Shown piece after piece: positions 32,527 to 43,160 of a DNA stretch of 64,000 nucleotides; the stretch's first letter is position 1; every line of letters starts with the position of its first letter. The translations under genes were made by a program, and so were the position numbers. The notes beneath the pieces were generated by a model. That model was not told the DNA's origin, did no database searches, and worked only from the letters and a program-made list of their open reading frames with translations. This stretch comes from Pseudoips prasinana (Eukaryota; Arthropoda; Insecta; Lepidoptera; Nolidae): positions 21,984,001 through 22,048,000 of the forward strand of contig OX621254.1 in NCBI GenBank assembly GCA_951640165.1, written 5' to 3'.

Positions 32527-33843
32527 GGTGGCGCAAAAGTACTGGCACTAAAGAAAATACTTTTTTTTTTTTTAGATGACATTTTCTGTCATTCTGTTGT
32601 TGAAAATTGTGTAGTGAACAAATGTAAAATACACTGAAAATAAACATGGACCGTTTTACTCCCCAAGAACGTGGAATAATTGTGTCAATGTTCTTACGGA
32701 ATAATTCATCAGTGATAAGAACACAACGTGAATTTCGTCGACGATTTCCCCACCGTCCGGCACCGATTGGTCGCACAATTCGACGCTTTGCCACACGCCT
32801 TGAAGCAACTGGCTCAACATTGGATAGACCTAAGTCTGGGAGACCAAGAACAGGCCGTTCAGCTGAAAATATCGATGCTGTGCGCGAAGATGTGGAAGAG
32901 TGTCCAGAAACATCAACGAGGCGACGTGCCACGCAATTGGGCATTTCCAGACGGACCCTGCAGCGTATTTTGGTGAAAGACTTAAAGATGTTCCCGTATA
33001 AAACTCAAATGACTCATCAGCTGCTGCCTGCTGACCACCGAGCTCGTCTAGATTACTGCCAGCGCGTCATAAACCTCAACCTTGAAGAGGATGATTTTCC
33101 TTCAAAATTGGTTATGAGTGACGAAGCGCATTTCCATCTCTCAGGGCATGTCAATAAGCAGAATACTCGGTTCTGGGGCACTGATAATCCGCGCATTATT
33201 CAAGAAACACCTCTACACCCACTAAAAGTTACTGTATGGTGTGGCATCTGTGTTGACAGAGTGATCGGACCCTATTTTTTCGAAGACGCTGGAGGCAATG
33301 CGATTACTGTCACTGGAGAACGCTACAGAACCATGTTACGTGAGTTTTTGATACCCAGTTTGGACGAATTGGGGCTGGAGCACATCTGGTTTCAACAAGA
33401 CGGCGCTACGGCACACACAGCGCGCGACACTATGGACTTAGTGAGGGACGCTTTTCCAGGCCGAGTTATCTCTCGTTTTGGCGATTTGCCTTGGCCTGCA
33501 AGATCACCCGATCTGACCAGTCCAGACTTCTTTCTTTGGGGTTTTTTGAAATCTCGGGTGTATGTGAACAAGCCACAGACTCTCGCAGCTCTAAAAGAAA
33601 ACATTCGTCAAGAAATAACGAACATATCGCAGGAAGTGTTACGGCAAGTTATGCAAAATGTCATAAATAGGGCTCAAATGTGTATCAACTCTGGAGGTCA
33701 CCATTTAAAAGACATCATCTTTAAATCCTAATGGTACGAAATTTAATGGCACAAATATACATTTAAAAAAATCTAAATCTAGTTTTCTAATTTAGAAAAA
33801 ATGTTATAGCTGAACCAAATAGGGTCTTTACTTTTGCGCCACC
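32527..33843 (+). mobile_element. DD41D mariner-like element with TIRs
   Basis: Left end GGTGGCGCAAAAGTA at 32527 and its reverse complement TACTTTTGCGCCACC ending at 33843. TA precedes the left end (32525-32526); the right flank is CG, so the duplicate TA is lost or the flank is rearranged. Encloses one intact transposase. Confidence 0.88.
32646..33731 (+). CDS. DD41D mariner-like transposase, apparently intact
   Basis: 361 residues. N-terminal HTH pair (MFLRNNSSVIRTQREFRRRF; LGISRRTLQRIL), linker GRPRTG, then catalytic Asp159 in MSDEAHFHL, Asp252 in FQQDGATAH and Asp294 in SPDLTSPDFFLWG. Forty-one residues separate the last two, placing it with DD41D elements and not with classical DD34D mariners. 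The C-terminus HHLKDIIFKS is typical of the group. No stop or shift, so it may be functional. Two other DD41D genes in the window (43161-44246, 51673-52730) are damaged. Confidence 0.93.
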   Translation: MDRFTPQERGIIVSMFLRNNSSVIRTQREFRRRFPHRPAPIGRTIRRFATRLEATGSTLDRPKSGRPRTGRSAENIDAVREDVEECPETSTRRRATQLGISRRTLQRILVKDLKMFPYKTQMTHQLLPADHRARLDYCQRVINLNLEEDDFPSKLVMSDEAHFHLSGHVNKQNTRFWGTDNPRIIQETPLHPLKVTVWCGICVDRVIGPYFFEDAGGNAITVTGERYRTMLREFLIPSLDELGLEHIWFQQDGATAHTARDTMDLVRDAFPGRVISRFGDLPWPARSPDLTSPDFFLWGFLKSRVYVNKPQTLAALKENIRQEITNISQEVLRQVMQNVINRAQMCINSGGHHLKDIIFKS

Positions 33844-33849
33844 CGTCAC

Positions 33850-34072
33850 AGACACAGACATCACAAATATCTGGAAGGAAACCCTGGGATCACCGGGAAC
33901 GATTAAGGAAGCCCTGAGACGTTTAGGAGACCTGATATGTTTCTGGAAGGAGGTGGGCTGGATGGAATGAAGGCTGCCATGGCTCACGTACAATGGTCCA
34001 CAACAGGACTAAGTGCGGAAACCACACCCACTAGCATATTAGTGGGGACAAATGATGATGATGATGATGATC
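33850..34072 (+). repeat. dispersed repeat ending in a GAT-repeat tail
   Basis: Sequence ending GGGGACAAATGATGATGATG has the trinucleotide tail typical of insect SINEs or RTE-type LINE 3' ends. No pol III box was identified with confidence. Confidence 0.45.
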
Positions 34073-34084
34073 TGGGTGTGTTTA

Positions 34085-35275
34085 TGAAGAATTGCAAAGC
34101 ATAAACTTGCATCAGTCAATGTTGAGCCCATTGATATAAAGGTATGTAGCTTAGTTTAATATGCATGTTTAATATTGCTATGTAAGAGCTATTGTTAATG
34201 ATTTTTTCTTTTTTTATAGGTGGCGCCTGAACAAGTATTTAAAAAAAACACTAGAATGGAGCTTTGTACTATTATCAAAGAGTTCAAAGGAAAGAAGATT
34301 TTCGTTGTTGGTAGAAAGACTAACTAACTTGAAGTCCACCCGAAGAAACAAGTGTTCTTACCCGATCTTTGAAATATTTCAAGACCAGCAAAGAAAGATG
34401 GTCGGCGGCCCATTATACTGATAAAAAAAATCGTGAAAATAATATGGAATGGCTTAATGTATCGCTGGAACTACCTACTTGGACCCACAAAGTAGGCCAA
34501 CCAACAAAAGAATTCGGAGAATTGTATGATCGAAGCAAGCGTCCAGGAACAAAAGCTTTACGGGACCGGGTACCTGTTACGGATTTAACGTACGCTGCAA
34601 GCGTGAGTTAAGGTTCTTCGAAATATTGATGCGACTAAGATTATGAAAGTAATAACGTCAACGCCTACCAGAGCTAAAACGTTCCAAAAATCAATTTCGT
34701 CAGCTATAAAGTACCGATTGCGAGGAAATACACACCACAAAGAGGATTAGCGTTATTTGTAAAAGGTAATTTTACGAGAGGACACTGGGAATTATTACAA
34801 GGTGGCCGAAAAGAAATGTATCCTTGCTATATAGTGTTATCCCGACAAAGATAGCATAAAAGTTACTGAAACTAGCTTTTAAGTGGAATTTCAAGCTTTG
34901 CTGGACCATACGGCTTTGCGACTACCTCAATATTTAGAGGAATTGATTGAAACATTATCAGAGTTTGAGAAACAACATCTTACCTTAATATCAAAAATGG
35001 GGCTGTGATGGTACTAATCAGACACAGTTTAAGCAGACATTTGCTAACACTGCCGACGATGATGCCAATATATTTTTAAGTTCTCTTGTACTGTGAGAAT
35101 GGTTGTTTCTATTAATGGCGAGACAAGCAAAATCCAGTGCCTTCTCCAGTGAAATTCTGTCGTCCTATCCGGGCTCGGTTCATTCACGAAACAAAGGATA
35201 TCACAAAGTAAGAAATCGCCTATATTGAAGAACAAGCAAGGAATCTAAAAGGCACAACTGATATGGATGATACCT
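34085..35275 (+). pseudogene. second Transib (RAG1-like) transposase relic
   Basis: A start region precedes an intron-like gap (GTATGT at about 34141 to TTTTATAG at about 34220). Then VAPEQVF, KERWSAAHYTDKKN, VGQPTKEFGELYDRSKR (basic linker), RGHWELLQGGRKEMYP, QALLDHTALRLPQYLE and ISKWGCDGTNQTQFKQTFAN with the first catalytic Asp near 35000, PVKFCRPIRARFIHET. The order and motifs parallel the copy at 6470-8555 (KWGCDG, CRPI...F..ET), but the two are too different to be the same family. Stops and shifts throughout; the second Asp and the Glu are lost where an LTR element starts at about 35277. Confidence 0.78.
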
Positions 35276-35276
35276 G

Positions 35277-36490
35277 TACAGTCTTCAACTGTACATATTT
35301 TGCTGACTGCGCTCGGTACGAGCGCGCGTCAATTTACTTATTATAAATAAATATCACATTCATGAAAGAATCAGTATGAGTTCGATACTACGCCGCGAAC
35401 AACATTAGAGAAAGGAAAAGTCAACTGCATTACCATTGTGCTAAGTGATAAGTTCACTTATATATATTAATTTAGTGACAATAACTGCGATCTTTTCTCT
35501 TCACACTCCAACTGTAACAACTACTATTTGCAAGTGTACGTAGCGTGTATATTTTATGGTCCTTCGAGCCGGATATGCTGCGATACATGTTCATTGCGTA
35601 TAATATGTGAAAATGATATCACATCGTACACCATATCATCATCAAGCCTAGTGACATTATCGCAGGGATGCGTGCTGCAATCTAAGGATCTGACTATCTA
35701 CGCTCATCGTCAATACAACAGTCACATGAAGATGGACTATGAGTAGACTGCTCCTTCTTTGGATAGATCCATAAACAGCATAGTGAACTTAACGTATCGC
35801 TATGCTCCAAACACTTTTCAAGATACAAAAATGATCTTGAAATTGCGAAGATTGCAGATCAAATCAAAACTCATCAGGAAGATGAAGCCCGGACGATAAT
35901 TTCGACACATGATGTTCATCATTACGTCATAAGTTACGTTTTTTGTCATTGGCCATTATTGCCTTGCTTGTGGTGGTTGTGAAGAAGCGCTGTCCCCGCT
36001 GTTCCAAGAACATTTCAAGCATATCACCTACTGGCCAACATCATAGGGACATTGAACTTCAAATTATCCGTAAAGCCAGCAACCACTACCAGGAGTAAGA
36101 GGCTGAAACATCATCGCCGAGCAAGGACACCAACGTCGAACCTCGGACCCGAACCATCTCGGCGAAGCTACAACACCGGAACTAGGAACATCGCATTCAA
36201 TTTGGATTATTTTTTTGCTTTGTGATGGCTTTTCCTTCTCTCTAAATTTGTTGTTATCTTTTGGGGTTGCCAAGATGTACAGTCTTCAACTGTCCATATT
36301 TTGCTGACTGCGCTCGGCACGAGCGCGCGTCAATTAACTTATTATAAATAAATACCACATTCATGAAGAATCAGTGTGGGTTCGATACTACGCCGCGAAC
36401 AACATTAGAGGAAGGAAAAGTCCATTGTGCTAAGTGAACTTAATATATTATTTAGTGACAATAACTGAGATCTTTATTAATCTTCTCAAT
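35277..36490 (+). mobile_element. internally deleted LTR element with env-like remnant
   Basis: Direct repeats of about 200-230 bp begin TGTACAGTCTTCAACTG at about 35276 and 36273 and share GACTGCGCTCGG, CATTCATGAA and ATACTACGCCGCGAACAACA. They read as LTRs. Only about 780 bp lies between them, with no gag or pol. That interior has decayed frames (35528-35746 and 35860-36060) with several Cys, a hydrophobic stretch and a short basic tail, resembling the C-terminal end of an insect errantivirus-type envelope protein; this reading is tentative. The LTR 3' limits and target duplication are unclear. Confidence 0.6.
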
Positions 36491-37605
36491 AAATTACCCA
36501 GCCATTACTGTCGAAAATCAACAAAAAAATTGTACTTGGAACAGACGTTTACTACTTATCAATCGCTTTACAATGTTTATAAGTCTAGTTGTGAAAAAGA
36601 AGGCATAGATGCCCTAACCATTAACAAAATGAAAGAAGAAGAAATGAATGTTTCTTTGTTCAAGCCTCGTAAAGACCAATGTGACGTGTGTCTGGCCTAT
36701 ACTAATGGACATTTACCAGAAAACGAGTACGAGGTTCATCAAGCTGAAAAATAGAAAGCAAGAGACGAAAAAGTAAAGATAAAATCAGGGCTTTGGAGGG
36801 TGAATGCCATGTCTTAACCATGGATGTCCAAGCTGTTAAATTGTCTCCGATGACGAAAGCCAATCCTCTTTACTATCGGACTAAGCTTGCCACAAGTGAT
36901 GCAATATGTAACTGGTTCGATGAAACTGTTAGTGACGGCTCAGCATCAACTTTTGCTACTTTATTGGTTCATTACTTGGAATCCAATTTTCTGGGAAAGG
37001 GTGATAATCGCCCTATTATAATATACTCTGATGGTTGTACAGCCCAGAACCGAAATGTAATAATGTCCAATGCACTATTAAGTCTTGTCGAAAAATATGA
37101 TGTTGAAATAATTCAAAAGTACCTTACCAAAGGACACACTCAAATGGAGTGCGACTCCGTCCATAGTACTATTGAAAGTGCGTTAAAAAATCGTGACATC
37201 TATTTGCCCAGTGATTATCACCGTATTTCTCAGGAAGCAAGAAAACGAAATCCGTATGAGGTATTCGTGCCAACTTTTGATTTCTCTCGTGATTATGGAT
37301 ACAAATCCCTGTTAAAGCATACATCGATAGGCCCTGGTCGAAGTGTTGGAGATCCTGTGGTTGTTCAACTCAAACCTATAAAATACACCAGTAAGGGCAT
37401 ATCTTACAAACTGCAATTCGATGAAGAATACCGCCTGTAACCACAAAGACCAAAAAATATAGACCTTGGTCACGCTGAATTTCCAAAATTACATTCTGCT
37501 CCTTTGTCAGTTACTAAGAGGAAGTTTAAAGATTTACAAGAGATTAAAAATGTGATCCTCAGGGATTGTTGGCCATATTACGAGTCTCTACCCCATCGTA
37601 ATTAA
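36475..37605 (+). pseudogene. DDE transposase of a Sola-like family
   Basis: Frames 36434-36754 and 36793-37440 plus an in-frame continuation to about 37603. Motifs: HYCRKSTKKLYLEQTF, LFKPRKDQCDVCLAY, VLTMDVQAVKLSP (Asp), YSDGCTAQNRNVIMSNALL (Asp), KGHTQMECDSVHSTIE (Glu/His), ARKRNPYEVF and KFKDLQEIKNVI. I know this family as widespread in insect genomes and think it is Sola-like, but the name is from memory. Stop at 36752-36754, a frameshift before 36793 and a stop at 37438-37440 make it dead. A second C-terminal fragment is at 50680-50930. Confidence 0.6.
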
Positions 37606-37921
37606 AAAAGTTACTTAAATTAGATTGAATTTAATTGTGTTCATATTCTTTCATTAATAATAAAATTACTTAAACAAATATTATTTTATTTCTATGAGTA
37701 ACACATTACCTTGTATCTACATAAATTCTATCAATTTAGTTACTGCATTTCCATGTAAGTGAATTATTGAATTCTTTAATTTGCTTTTGCAACTCAAATC
37801 CTTATTTATAACATGGCTATAAAATAAATAAACGAATAATGTGAAAAAAGTTGTATTAAATTGTTCGCATCGCTTTTAAGAAAGTTTTTATCGTCTACTG
37901 TACAAAATACTTTTTTTGCAT
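37606..37921. other. AT-rich spacer, nothing recognised
   Basis: Between the Sola-like gene and the PIF/Harbinger transposase. It may contain the decayed end of the latter (a frame near 37870-37920 continues SAGLSKC-like residues), but no motif is secure. Confidence 0.4.
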
Positions 37922-39564
37922 TTAGAAAGTCCTGCACTGACGCCGACGATATATGAATTTGTAATTAGCGTCTACAACAGCCAATAACACAAAAGAAAAT
38001 TTACTTTTGTAAACAGTAAAACATTGAGCCGCTACCTGGAGGGCATTTAATGGTAATATGCTTTCCATCCACGCTACACAGGCAATGAGGAAATCCCCAT
38101 TTCCCAAAAAAGTCTTATTGAGCCACATTTCTTGTGTAGGTTGTGGAATGGCTAATGGTTGTAAAACATTCCATATTTCCTGACACACTTCGGTCACTTT
38201 TCATTTTCATTTTCACTATTTTTGAAACTGTTGAATTTCCTATACGATACGAAAATGATAATGTCTTATAGCAATCTACAGTAGTTAGTAATCTGCAATG
38301 AAAATAATATTCATTTTAAAATAATATTAATTTTGTCTTATTTTGTTATTTTTTTGTCGTAACTTTGAAAGCGAAGTGGAAGAATTTAAAAGACTCCTTC
38401 ATAAATTACAAATTATCTAAAAAGAGTACTAGTGGCCAAGCTGCAAAAAAGCTTCAAAATTGGACTTGGGCAGATCAATTGAAGTTCATTGATCCAGCAA
38501 TTACATTGAATGAGACTCAAGGTAGTATGGCATCTCTGAATGTTGAAGAAGTTAATTCTACTAACTCTAAATCTACGGGAGACGAAACTACACAAGACGT
38601 TGCACAAGATACCCGCCCGCAAGAAACTCAAAACGCCCAACAAATTTATAGAAGGCATAGGAGAAGTAATCCGGATCCAACAGATAGAATGATCCAGTAC
38701 TTACAAAATAGAAGAGATCGCAACAGAAGTGAAGATAAAGTTGATGTAAAATGTGATGGAGTAGATTTATTATTTTTGGGATACGCTGATACTTTCAAAA
38801 AACTATCAAAGCGAACACAAATAAAAGCAAAAATTTGATATGCCCGAATTTTGATGGAGGCTGAATTATGTCTGGAGGCTGTAACTTCTAACAGCAACTC
38901 TACTGCAACGGGTAGTTTCAACTACTCTGTTCTAAGTGATACCACGCATTCTCCTGCTACTCCAGGAAATTACTCCATGATCAGTGATGCAACAGTTACT
39001 GACAATGCTAATTATTATATTCTTCCACAAGAGGGCAATACGGCTATACCTACTGATTTAACAACCTCAAATCAAAATGATCATGAACTTATGAACATGT
39101 TTCACTACTCGTAGAGTTAGTAACATGCCGAATAACCTTTTGTATTAATGATTAATAAATAAATAATTTACTCACCTCAACGTTAAGGCTAATCTTTCTC
39201 TGCTAGAAATAGCTTCCCTAAACCTTATATTTTGTTTAGTAATATGCGGCTTCAAAAGATTATGTAGATCTTCAAAACTCCCTGGGCTCATTCTAAAATA
39301 TGTATAAAAACGATCTTCATGTGACTCTAGTTCTTTACATAATCGGTTTTCTCCTAATTTCTTCCTTTTTTCATTAATGTCGTGCACCCAAATTCTACGA
39401 GATTTACGCCTTTTCAAAGTCCACAATAATATTTCCTCCTCCTCTGACTCTGAAAACGACGACATTACGCTTCGATGGCTGACTGATGAGTTACAGGTTC
39501 CGACGCCCGTTCCGCAACTCAAACTACACTTTATCGCAGCGGAATTCCTACAGTAGTTTCGCAA
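37922..39564 (-). pseudogene. PIF/Harbinger transposase, two exons on the minus strand
   Basis: Exon 1 (39564-39173) carries the PIF N-terminal region: RIWVHDINEKRKKLGE, HEDRFYTYFRMSPGSFEDLH and SSRERLALTLR. A GTGAGT donor follows at once. The acceptor TTTTCATTGCAG lies near 38293, and the frame continues in phase with LLTTVDCYKTLSFSYRIGNSTVSKIV and TEVCQEIWNVLQP. The nuclease region then runs out in a frameshift (MWLNKTFLGNGDF should read into the DGKH motif) with VVDANYKFIY near 37950. The intron of about 880 bases contains the MADF/BESS gene on the opposite strand. Later catalytic residues are missing. Confidence 0.78.
38365..39114 (+). pseudogene. MADF/BESS partner gene of the PIF/Harbinger element
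   Basis: PIF/Harbinger elements carry a second, Myb/MADF-type DNA-binding gene that helps the transposase enter the nucleus and bind its ends. Here the second half of a MADF domain (KWKNLKDSFINYKLSKKST, NWTWADQLKFIDP) is followed by a polar linker and a BESS motif (VDLLFLGYADTFKKLSKRTQ, about residues 127-150). The frame stops at 38838 and a Ser/Thr/Asn-rich tail (38851-39114) continues in another frame. The first half of the MADF domain is absent; an upstream exon may be lost. It lies antisense inside the transposase intron. Confidence 0.72.
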
Positions 39565-39734
39565 CTGAAGTTTCGCATCGGAGGTGTGCTACGGGCGTAA
39601 ATGCGTATACATACATCCATTTGTACCGCATAATCAATGGCAAGGACCCTAGAACAAAGTCGTGGGCAGGAGCCCCTAATGTCCACACCTCAACCTCAGC
39701 CCTCGTCGTCCAGCTCTGAGCATTGATAGCTACG

Positions 39735-40880
39735 GATGTGGCAAAAAAGTAAGTTAAACAAAAAAAACAAATTGATGACCTTGCTGATTTATTCATACAG
39801 TTTTCACCCTTTCTCATTAGTAAAAAAATTGCCCAACACATGCCTGGGTATGAGTTACCATCGCGAAAAACTGTCTCTAACATCCTCATTCCCACATTAT
39901 ACGAACATTCAACAAAAAAAGAAGAAATAAACGATGTTGAATTTCTATCTCTGATAACATTGCGTGCATTGCGTACATTGCTGTTACGGGGCACTACATA
40001 ACAAAAGATCTTATTCTTAAAACAGTTTTACTCAGTATGTGCACAGTTTAATGATTCGCATAGTAGTGCGAATATTCAAGCGGCATTGCTCGAAACGACC
40101 AGCTGGTGGAATGTAACAAATAAAATAAATTTTATTGTTAGTAACAACGCGGCCAACGTCAAAAAAGCCATAGCTGATATAGGATGGAAGCATTACGGAT
40201 GCTATGGCAATACGTTGAATTTAATAGTGCAAGATGCCCTTAATTTAATCCAAGCTTCTATAGATAAAATTAAAACTATCATCCGACATTTCAAGACAAG
40301 TCCAGCAGCGCTAGAAAAATTATTAAAAGCGCAATCACAAGAAAAGCCGGACGTGATACAGAAGCGCTTGTTACAGGAAGTGCCCACCAGGTGGAACTCA
40401 ACCTTTGCAATATTACAGCGATTTGTTGATCTAGAAAATCAAATATGAGCTATAGAGGAATGGTCAATGTTTCACGAACTGTGCAAGGTTTTAAAAACCT
40501 TTCGAAGAAGCTACTAAAGCTATAAGTGGTGAAGATTATATGACAGCCAGTATCATCATAGTCATGACACGCTGTCTTAGAGAATCTTGTGACCAACTGC
40601 TCCTGGAAGTCTTTACTGTTATAACAAATAATGTAATTACAGCACTTCGGACAGGCTTAGATAAAAGACTAGAAGATGTTGAGGGAAGTGGCACGTTCCC
40701 GATATGTACAATTTTAGACCAAAGTACAAAATTAATGTATGTTCTGACACAAATGACGCAGCAAAAGCAAAGAACAGCTGGAACAGGCACTTGCAGCTGA
40801 TATAAGACGGCGACGACCTAGAGAAAACGAACCGCAACAATCGACTTCAACTTCAGTATCCATATCGGTACTCGTACATC
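39735..40880 (+). pseudogene. hAT transposase relic (ZBED-like), frameshifted
   Basis: Core motifs: FIVSNNAANVKKAIAD, CYGNTLNLIVQDAL, IRHFKTSPAALEKLL, VPTRWNSTFAILQRFV (40086-40448), then KPFEEATKAISGEDYMTASIIIVMTRCL (40500-40590) and LDKRLEDVE. Upstream, 39770-40030 is a broken counterpart of the region before the catalytic core. It resembles the gene at 28975-30922 but is clearly another family. The C-terminal dimerisation domain was not found. Stop and shift near 40446-40500; dead. Confidence 0.8.
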
Positions 40881-41089
40881 GACCGAAAATGTATCGATAC
40901 ATTTTCACCTTGGTCCATTTTAAGCAATATTTTATTCGCCTGGTAACTTCACTCAGTTGACTGTTCTTTGCACCACTTTTTAAGTACAAAATAGAAAACC
41001 CTAACCAAAGTACCTTAAATAAAAATCACTTCCCGAAACTTTTACATTATTTAATAAATCAAGTTTAAATAAATTCAACTAAAAATATC

Positions 41090-42060
41090 AAAATGGATTC
41101 AATGCAACGGGAATAAACCCATTTAAACCACGAGAAGTACTGAAACGTGTGCCGGAGTATCATGAAAATGTGGCATCATATGAAATCGACAATTCATTAC
41201 TAGATTATTTAAAGCATATCAGACAGCCAATGATAACAAAAATAAACAATAAAGTTTTGACTCTGCCTGGAAAATCAGTTACAGTCAATGATTTCCTGCA
41301 GACTCCCCAACCCTCAAAATTGAATGTGCGAGCAAAGGTGAAACCGTCCAAGAATATTACGTCATAACAAAGGAAAATCATGCTCCATATGACTTTCTCA
41401 AGAATTTAAATGAAGACGACAAACATAATTCATTTAATTTAAGGTAAACATGTTTGATGTAGGTATTCTCGCAATACCAAGTCATTGTGTGGCCTATTGT
41501 AAGGGTACCACATGACACCCAAAATATAATAACGTAATGAATTTAACATCCCCTATTAATGGACCAGAATTTAACTTAATAAATAATAGTTGCTGTAAAA
41601 TAAATAATGTGACAAATAAACTGACCCTGTTAATTTAGAAGATATTTAAGTTGATATCTTCTAAATTAACAGGGTCAATTCTGTTGAGCTGGAACAGAAC
41701 ATTCCAGAAGTTCAAGAAATTCCTACTCCAGCTCTAAGAACCTCTTATTATCTTCGGTAATCATCCCCGAAGTTCACTCTAAAAGGGGAGGTGGTATAAC
41801 CGTTCAATATAACGATACCAGAAGTATCAATTAACGTAAGGGACATTTTGGCGAAAATGAGTTAAATATATCATTGGATTCAGAATTTTCTGCTCTATCG
41901 ACTGGTATTATTGAAAAAATTCTATCGTTAAAAAAATCCCTTTCAGTGCTGCCGCGTCTGAGGCTCCCAAATCATTTATGGCCTGCGTAAAACGATTTAT
42001 GACAAAAAAATTATGTAACAGACGTATAGATTTTTTTTCTCTGAAAAATAAAGTAAGTCA
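41090..42060 (+). pseudogene. pogo-like transposase C-terminal relic
   Basis: GFNATGINPFKPREVLKRVPEYHE is the typical post-catalytic motif of pogo/Tigger transposases (usually GxxxxGIxPxxxxxVLxxLP). It is followed by DNSLLDYLKHIR and a polar tail with many stops. The catalytic domain is not present. The piece contains the perfect hairpin at 41622-41677. Confidence 0.6.
41622..41677. repeat. perfect hairpin, 24-bp arms, 8-base loop
   Basis: 41622-41645 begins TGACCCTGTTAATTTAGAAG and 41654-41677 is its exact reverse complement; the loop is TTAAGTTG. It lies in a decayed pogo-like frame and not at an element end. Confidence 0.95.
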
Positions 42061-42411
42061 TAGTGTTAACTAATTTACTACCTTACGTTAAACCTCAAAC
42101 GAAGTAAAATATACAATATTAGAGATTGGGGATACTTACGACATAGAACTCTCCAAAAAATTTAAACGCAAGAGGCAAGGGTAAGGGGATTGAGAAGAGA
42201 AGCTCTTTTAGAGGTAAAAATTACAAAAGATATAGACGACAATAATGAATCTGCAGCTGAAAGTAATAGTAATGACTTTCGCCGCCTTCCGCCTTCCGAC
42301 TTCCGCCTATGTACATTTTCGCTGTACTAAAGTTTAAATAAAAAAAAATAATAATGACATAAGTCAAAGGAACACAGAAAATTTGCCATCTTTATAACGG
42401 GTGATTCATTT

Positions 42412-43060
42412 ATACTTAAAACAACCTTATTAGCACACAGTGAAACTCGTGCTTCAATCGACTACAAAAGACTGCTCAACCGCAGAGTTTTTAGACTCAA
42501 ATTACCAATAGTCAGATCGTCTTTTGCAAAACGTTTCTTCCCTTATATTAAAATCTATCTTTACAATAAGGTTCTAGTTTCATGTGACCTGCAGAACAAA
42601 ACAATTTTTGAAGCCAAATCAGTGATAACCAGCTGGTTGTCCTCCTTATCATATGATTCTTGTGAATTATTATTAGTATCTATGATATGATGCATTTCAT
42701 GATATAATATACTTGATTATATAGTTATTAAATATTATTATATGATAAAACTTAGAGAATTCATTTTATATTTATGTATTATGTATTTATTAGTTTATTA
42801 TACTTATATTTTATTAGCATTCTCTTCTCTTCTTCATGCTTTTATTTTAAATAAACTGTAACTGTAAAAAAGAAATATATTATGTGGTGGCTCACAAACT
42901 TAATGTTAACCATATAAGAAGTTGGCATCCACAATACAAGCTTTACTTAGTGTGGAAGCCGCTGTTAATGTTTTAATGTTAATATTTCACCTAAATTATT
43001 ATGTAATGTTATATGTAAATGTAATTTATGGTGTCAATAAAAATATTTGTATTTGTATTA
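42412..43060 (+). mobile_element. 5'-truncated LINE 3' end nested in a mariner TIR
   Basis: Begins within the C-terminal part of a LINE ORF2 (LLNRRVFRLKLPIVRSSFAK, FFPYIKIYLYN, to a stop near 42688), continues through an AT-rich 3' UTR and ends CAATAAAAATATTTGTATTTGTATT, a hexamer tail. ATTT at both junctions may be the target duplication. Confidence 0.75.
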
Positions 43061-43160
43061 TTTGGAGTTACTTTTTTGTCTATGCATTTTTTGACAGATA
43101 AAGCGTCAGTCATGACAACCTAACCTAATATTTTCATTCACTATAGTTTGACATTTCATC

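Noticed and set aside
34369..34611. Stand-alone 80-codon gene
   Set aside because: Its basic linker (VGQPTKEFGELYDRSKR) and following blocks belong to the Transib relic.
39548..39994. 148-codon minus-strand frame
   Set aside because: Overlaps the 5' part of a hAT relic antisense and has no recognisable domain.
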